From IMG/VR virus record IMGVR_UViG_3300025112_000177, positions 1-24,832 of that record: a stretch of 24,832 nucleotides of DNA. The stretch is one strand, 5' to 3'. How positions within the stretch are numbered: the stretch's first letter is position 1; every line of letters begins with the position of its first letter. This DNA is from a virus. The notes under the pieces are model-generated. The model did no database searches. It was given only the letters and a program-made list of their open reading frames with translations, and was not told where the DNA came from. The translations under genes were made by a program, and so were the position numbers. Of the stretch, positions 23,272 to 24,832 are shown piece by piece.

Positions 23272-23275
23272 TCGT
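23252..23275 (+). promoter_or_regulatory. Hairpin spanning the stop codon upstream of the gp32-like gene
   Basis: ACGATCAG (23252-23259) and CTGATCGT (23268-23275) form a perfect 8-bp stem with an 8-base loop; the TGA stop (23269-23271) lies in the 3' arm. No T-run follows, so it is a poor terminator. It ends 27 bases before the SSB start, and the spacer is unstructured and A-rich. T4 gene 32 mRNA carries an upstream pseudoknot used in autoregulation; a similar role here is a guess. Confidence 0.4.
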
Positions 23276-23302
23276 ACTCTAACCCGATGAAAGGAAAACA
23301 AA

Positions 23303-24079
23303 ATGGGTATTAATGTAGAAAAGATGCGAGCAAAGCTCGCTAACGTTCGCGGCGAAGGCGGCGATAGGGACACCTTCTGGCGTCCCAACGATGGGGAGCA
23401 GAGCATTCGAATTGTTCCGACTTCCGATGGGGACCCTTTCAAGGAGAAGTGGTTCCATTATAATTTGGCAACGAATCCAGGATTTTTATGTCCTAAGCGC
23501 AATTTTGGAGAAGAGTGCCCCGTATGTGACTTTGCTTCACAGCTGTGGCGCGAAGGCGTTGACAATAACGATGAGGAAAGTAAGAAGCTTGCCAAGAGTC
23601 TTTTTGTTCGAGCGCGCTTCTTCTCCCCCGTGTTGGTTCGCGGTGAGGAAGATAAGGGAGTCCGTATCTGGGGCTATGGTAAGACTGCGTATGAGAACCT
23701 TCTTACTCTTGTTTTGAACCCCGAGTATGGAGACATTACCGATCCCGAAACCGGTACCGATTTGACGATGGTGTATGGCAAGCCTCCAGGCGCCAGCTTC
23801 CCGCAGACGAAGCTTACGCCGAGGCGGCGCAGTTCTGAACTATGCGAGGATATGACCTCCGAAAAGTGCACAGAACTGCTTGAGTCTATCCCCGATTTTG
23901 ATACTCTTTTTGAGCGCAAGACATTTAATGACGTAAGCGCCATGTTGGACGCCTTTGTTAATGGTGGTGTTGAAGATCCGGAAACGGTTTCTTCGGAGAC
24001 TAAGAAGTATAACGAAAGCAACGCTAGTGAAGAGACGAACGCTGTTGATGCTGCGTTCGCAGAGCTGGGCGCCCTGTAA
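23303..24079 (+). CDS. 32: Single-stranded DNA-binding protein, gp32-like
   Basis: 258 aa (T4 gp32: 301). It would coat single strands in replication and recombination and work with UvsX. The basic N-terminus (MGINVEKMRAKLANVR) fits the cooperativity segment. SIRIVPTSDGDPFKEKWFHY leads into a zinc site, H52-x10-C63-x8-C72-x2-C75, close to the H-x12-C-x9-C-x2-C of T4 gp32. Next come aromatic and basic strands (ARFFSPVLV, GVRIWGYGKTAYENLL, DPETGTDLTMVYGKPPG). The C-terminal part is acidic (residues about 225-258), as in proteins that recruit partners through the tail. AAG and GAG dominate Lys and Glu codons, as in the capsid gene, fitting high expression. SD AAGGA at 23291-23295. Confidence 0.93.
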   Translation: MGINVEKMRAKLANVRGEGGDRDTFWRPNDGEQSIRIVPTSDGDPFKEKWFHYNLATNPGFLCPKRNFGEECPVCDFASQLWREGVDNNDEESKKLAKSLFVRARFFSPVLVRGEEDKGVRIWGYGKTAYENLLTLVLNPEYGDITDPETGTDLTMVYGKPPGASFPQTKLTPRRRSSELCEDMTSEKCTELLESIPDFDTLFERKTFNDVSAMLDAFVNGGVEDPETVSSETKKYNESNASEETNAVDAAFAELGAL

Positions 24080-24095
24080 ATTATTCACCCACAGG

Positions 24096-24130
24096 AAGGC
24101 ACAGGGTTATCAGGTGCCTTATTTATTTTA
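24096..24130 (+). terminator. Probable terminator after the SSB gene
   Basis: AAGGCAC (24096-24102) pairs with GTGCCTT (24114-24120) around an 11-base loop, followed by ATTTATTTTA. The stem is only 7 bp and the tract after it is A/T rather than pure T, so termination may be partial, separating abundant SSB mRNA from the recombinase gene. Confidence 0.6.
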
Positions 24131-24139
24131 GGAGACAAG

Positions 24140-24265
24140 ATGGAGTTGCTACCCGCACTGGCGTTTTTTATAGGCGCATTTTATTTAGTGTATAGGCTTA
24201 GACGTCTGGATGCTCAAGTTTATGAGCTTCAGGAAAGAACAAAGGATCGAGATGGCGCGGAGTAA
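24140..24265 (+). CDS. 41-aa single-pass membrane peptide
   Basis: ATG 24140 with strong SD AGGAGA (24130-24135). The sequence starts MELLPALAFFIGAFYLVYRL: a hydrophobic helix (about residues 3-18) followed by RRLDAQVYELQERTKDRDGAE, a short charged helix expected in the cytoplasm by the positive-inside rule. It overlaps the recombinase gene by 14 bases in another frame. No family recognised. The strong SD and the clear membrane helix support it being real. Confidence 0.6.
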   Translation: MELLPALAFFIGAFYLVYRLRRLDAQVYELQERTKDRDGAE

Positions 24266-24832
24266 ATCAACGGCGGGCAAGGTTTCTATTGGCGATCTTC
24301 GAAGCTTAATCAATAAAACTTCTGGAATGGAAGTTGCCTACAATCTTAAAAATGAAAATCCAACCGAGGTTAAGGAATGGATTCCCACAGGATCACGCTG
24401 GCTCGATAGCATTATATGCCGCGGGAAGCTTGCGGGCATTCCGGTTGGAAAGATATCAGAGATTGCTGGTTTAGAATCAACAGGCAAATCTTTCATGGCT
24501 GCACAGATTGCTGGCAACGCCCAGAGAATGGGCATGAATGTAATCTATATGGATGCCGAGTCTGCGATCGATCCAGCCTTCTTAGAGCGCGCCGGATGTG
24601 ACTTAGAGACGCTTATTTACGTTCAGGTCCAGTCAGTCGAGCAAGTACTTGAAACTATTGAACAAATCCTCAATAGCGGAGCAGAGAAAACCCTGTTTAT
24701 TTGGGATTCGCTCGCCCTTACCCCGTCTGTTTCAGACGTGGAGGGAGATTTCAACCCTCAATCATCGATGGCAGTGAAGGCTCGCATCCTCGCCAAGGGA
24801 ATGTCCAAGCTGACCATCCCTATTGCGAACAG
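24252..24832 (+). CDS. uvsX: RecA/UvsX-family recombinase, partial (3' end outside window)
   Basis: The first 193 codons of an open frame that runs off the window. It is the strand-exchange recombinase that acts on SSB-coated DNA. Walker A is G-L-E-S-T-G-K-S (73-80), the canonical RecA form rather than the unusual one I recall for T4 UvsX. MDAESAIDPAF (E103) matches RecA IDAEHALDP, and Walker B is LFIWDSLALTP (D152). A Met-Lys-Ala-like stretch (SSMAVKARILAKGMSKL) follows where RecA has its DNA-binding loop region. SD AAAGGA at 24241-24246 lies inside the overlapping 41-aa gene, indicating coupling. Whether it is closer to UvsX or bacterial RecA cannot be settled by eye. Confidence 0.9.
   Translation, partial: MARSKSTAGKVSIGDLRSLINKTSGMEVAYNLKNENPTEVKEWIPTGSRWLDSIICRGKLAGIPVGKISEIAGLESTGKSFMAAQIAGNAQRMGMNVIYMDAESAIDPAFLERAGCDLETLIYVQVQSVEQVLETIEQILNSGAEKTLFIWDSLALTPSVSDVEGDFNPQSSMAVKARILAKGMSKLTIPIAN

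Overview
The window is a stretch of the genome of a distant T4-like contractile-tailed phage (Caudoviricetes, myovirus morphology). Every convincing gene lies on the + strand, genes are packed tightly with frequent overlaps and good Shine-Dalgarno (SD) sequences, and the standard stop codons TAA, TAG and TGA are all used. No tRNA, integrase, insertion sequence or CRISPR array was seen. The host cannot be read from the sequence. Family assignments come from remembered conserved sequences of T4 proteins, not from a database search.

Layout. (1) 1-3036: head module with an acidic prohead scaffold (gp22-like) and a large major capsid protein (gp23-like), closed by a strong hairpin terminator. (2) 3135-5842: neck and tail-completion genes gp13-like, gp14-like (weaker) and gp15-like. 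(3) 5927-10049: a very large tail sheath (gp18-like, 1169 aa) and the tail tube (gp19-like). (4) 10071-15121: a gp26-like assembly protein with a likely programmed frameshift into a 3' extension, a small conserved protein, the tape measure, a candidate tube-cap/baseplate protein (gp48/54-like) and a LysM-type baseplate wedge protein (gp53-like). (5) 15141-21177: a 1565-aa baseplate/hub-like protein with an extraordinary Lys/Glu/Arg-rich segment, then an unrecognised 440-aa protein, probably structural. (6) 21187-24832: a replication/recombination cluster with a stand-alone family A DNA polymerase domain, a divergent tubulin/FtsZ-like protein, a gp32-like single-strand DNA-binding protein, a 41-aa membrane peptide and the start of a RecA/UvsX recombinase that runs off the window.

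How it works together. Genes 1-5 build the virion: scaffold plus capsid protein make the head, gp13/14/15-like proteins join head to tail, and sheath, tube, tape measure and baseplate proteins make the contractile tail. Genes in region 6 copy and recombine the DNA. Gene order differs from T4: 22-23 come before 13-14-15, and 15 is followed directly by 18-19, so terminase, portal and protease genes must lie elsewhere.

The points most worth following up are the tubulin/FtsZ-like protein sitting between polymerase and SSB; the exonuclease-less PolA with HDS in place of HDE in motif C; the T7 slippery run ahead of the tape measure; the triple inverted/direct repeat with a strong internal start inside the giant baseplate gene; and a short motif (ATACTAnTTAA-like) recurring ahead of five late genes, a candidate late promoter.
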